A stretch of DNA of 64,000 nucleotides, from NCBI GenBank assembly GCA_030533445.1, contig CM060066.1, positions 38,693,235 to 38,757,234 on the forward strand, given 5' to 3'. The notes beneath the pieces are model-generated. The model saw only the letters and a program-made list of their open reading frames with translations. It did not search any database and was not told the DNA's origin. The position numbers and the translations under genes were made by a program. The DNA comes from Cyprinodon diabolis (lineage: Eukaryota; Chordata; Actinopteri; Cyprinodontiformes; Cyprinodontidae). The first letter of the stretch is position 1. Every line of letters starts with the position of its first letter. Of this stretch, positions 63,470 through 64,000 are shown in pieces.

Positions 63470-64000
63470 GTTTGCACTATATATACATTATCTGTCTTTC
63501 TATCGCTAATCCGCCTCATTCCCAGCACCCAGCTGCTGTTTGTGTCGCTGTTCGACTACAGACGCTGTCAGTCTGCGAGCAATGGCTGTATTTACAATAT
63601 AAGGTGAGGTGTTTCTCAGTTTATACTTGAAATAACATAGATGAAGTGAAAGGCTTTTTGATTTCTTGTAATAAACATAGAAAGAAAAAGTTTAATAATC
63701 TGCTAAAAAATATTTTCTTAGGTGGAATAAAGCCTTTTTTTATTCTCTTATCTATCGGGGTGAAACAATTGTACAAAAACAATGAACATATATAGTATCT
63801 ATATTTGCTTTATTTAAAAAAATCCCAGTTTAGACCAAATATTTTGATCACAGCATTGTGACTCTGATGCTTTAGGCTGAAAGACTCAGTAAAGTCATGA
63901 TGTGTTGTTTTCAATTATCCATACCAAGGACAAAGTTTTACAAATATTCTTTGTTTGCAGGCGCTGACCAACGGACATACTTGAGTTGATGAAGAATGAT
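63470..64000 (+). other. Possible 5' end of a further + strand gene
   Basis: TATATATAC at about 63,478 could be a TATA box. A good donor follows at 63,603 (AATATAAG/GTGAGG), and an acceptor at 63,960 (TTTGTTTGCAG). The spliced product has a short upstream frame (MAVFTI then stop) and no long coding frame before the window ends. In human the gene divergent from UFSP2 is CFAP96 (C4orf47), but nothing here identifies it. Confidence 0.25.

Overview
The window is nuclear DNA from a teleost fish, probably a percomorph. It has spliced vertebrate genes with GT/AG introns, Tc1 transposons of fish type, hAT-type MITEs, a tRNA-derived SINE, L2/CR1-like and Tx1/L1-like LINE fragments, a Penelope-like insertion and long (TA)n microsatellites. 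No bacterial, viral or CRISPR features were seen.

Layout. Bases 1-30,600 are AT-rich and hold no gene I can support. They contain decayed mobile elements, microsatellites and a few GC-richer blocks that could be regulatory. Bases 30,735-32,862 hold a complete four-exon slc25a4 (ADP/ATP carrier, + strand) with a TATA box and a poly(A) signal. Bases 33,998-44,200 hold cfap97 (- strand, convergent with slc25a4), with four coding exons and a likely 5' non-coding exon near an RFX-type X-box. Bases 46,967-62,010 hold ufsp2 (- strand), for which all twelve coding exons could be joined in frame to a 466-residue UFM1-specific protease. After 63,400 there may be a non-coding first exon of a further + strand gene that leaves the window.

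The genes are housekeeping or ciliary and do not form one pathway. Slc25a4 exchanges ADP and ATP across the inner mitochondrial membrane, Cfap97 is a cilia/flagella-associated protein, and Ufsp2 processes and removes UFM1. They are grouped by conserved synteny: the same three genes lie close together on human chromosome 4q35.1, although several genes that separate CFAP97 from UFSP2 in human are not seen here.

The introns of cfap97 and ufsp2 carry the mobile elements: two copies of one 1,248-bp Tc1 element that look identical, each with an intact transposase; one complete 1,590-bp Tc1 element of a second family; hAT-type elements with 8-bp target duplications, one nested in an older MITE; and an 802-bp hairpin-forming Penelope-like insertion 32 bp from a ufsp2 3' splice site. 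Both Tc1 families in ufsp2 intron 2 sit in a (TA)n/CACATGTG array whose right part is 519 bp of unbroken alternating pyrimidine-purine. I found no clear new multi-gene system. The most unusual items are the insertion in a branch-point region, the alternating array used as a Tc1 landing site, and the nested transposons.
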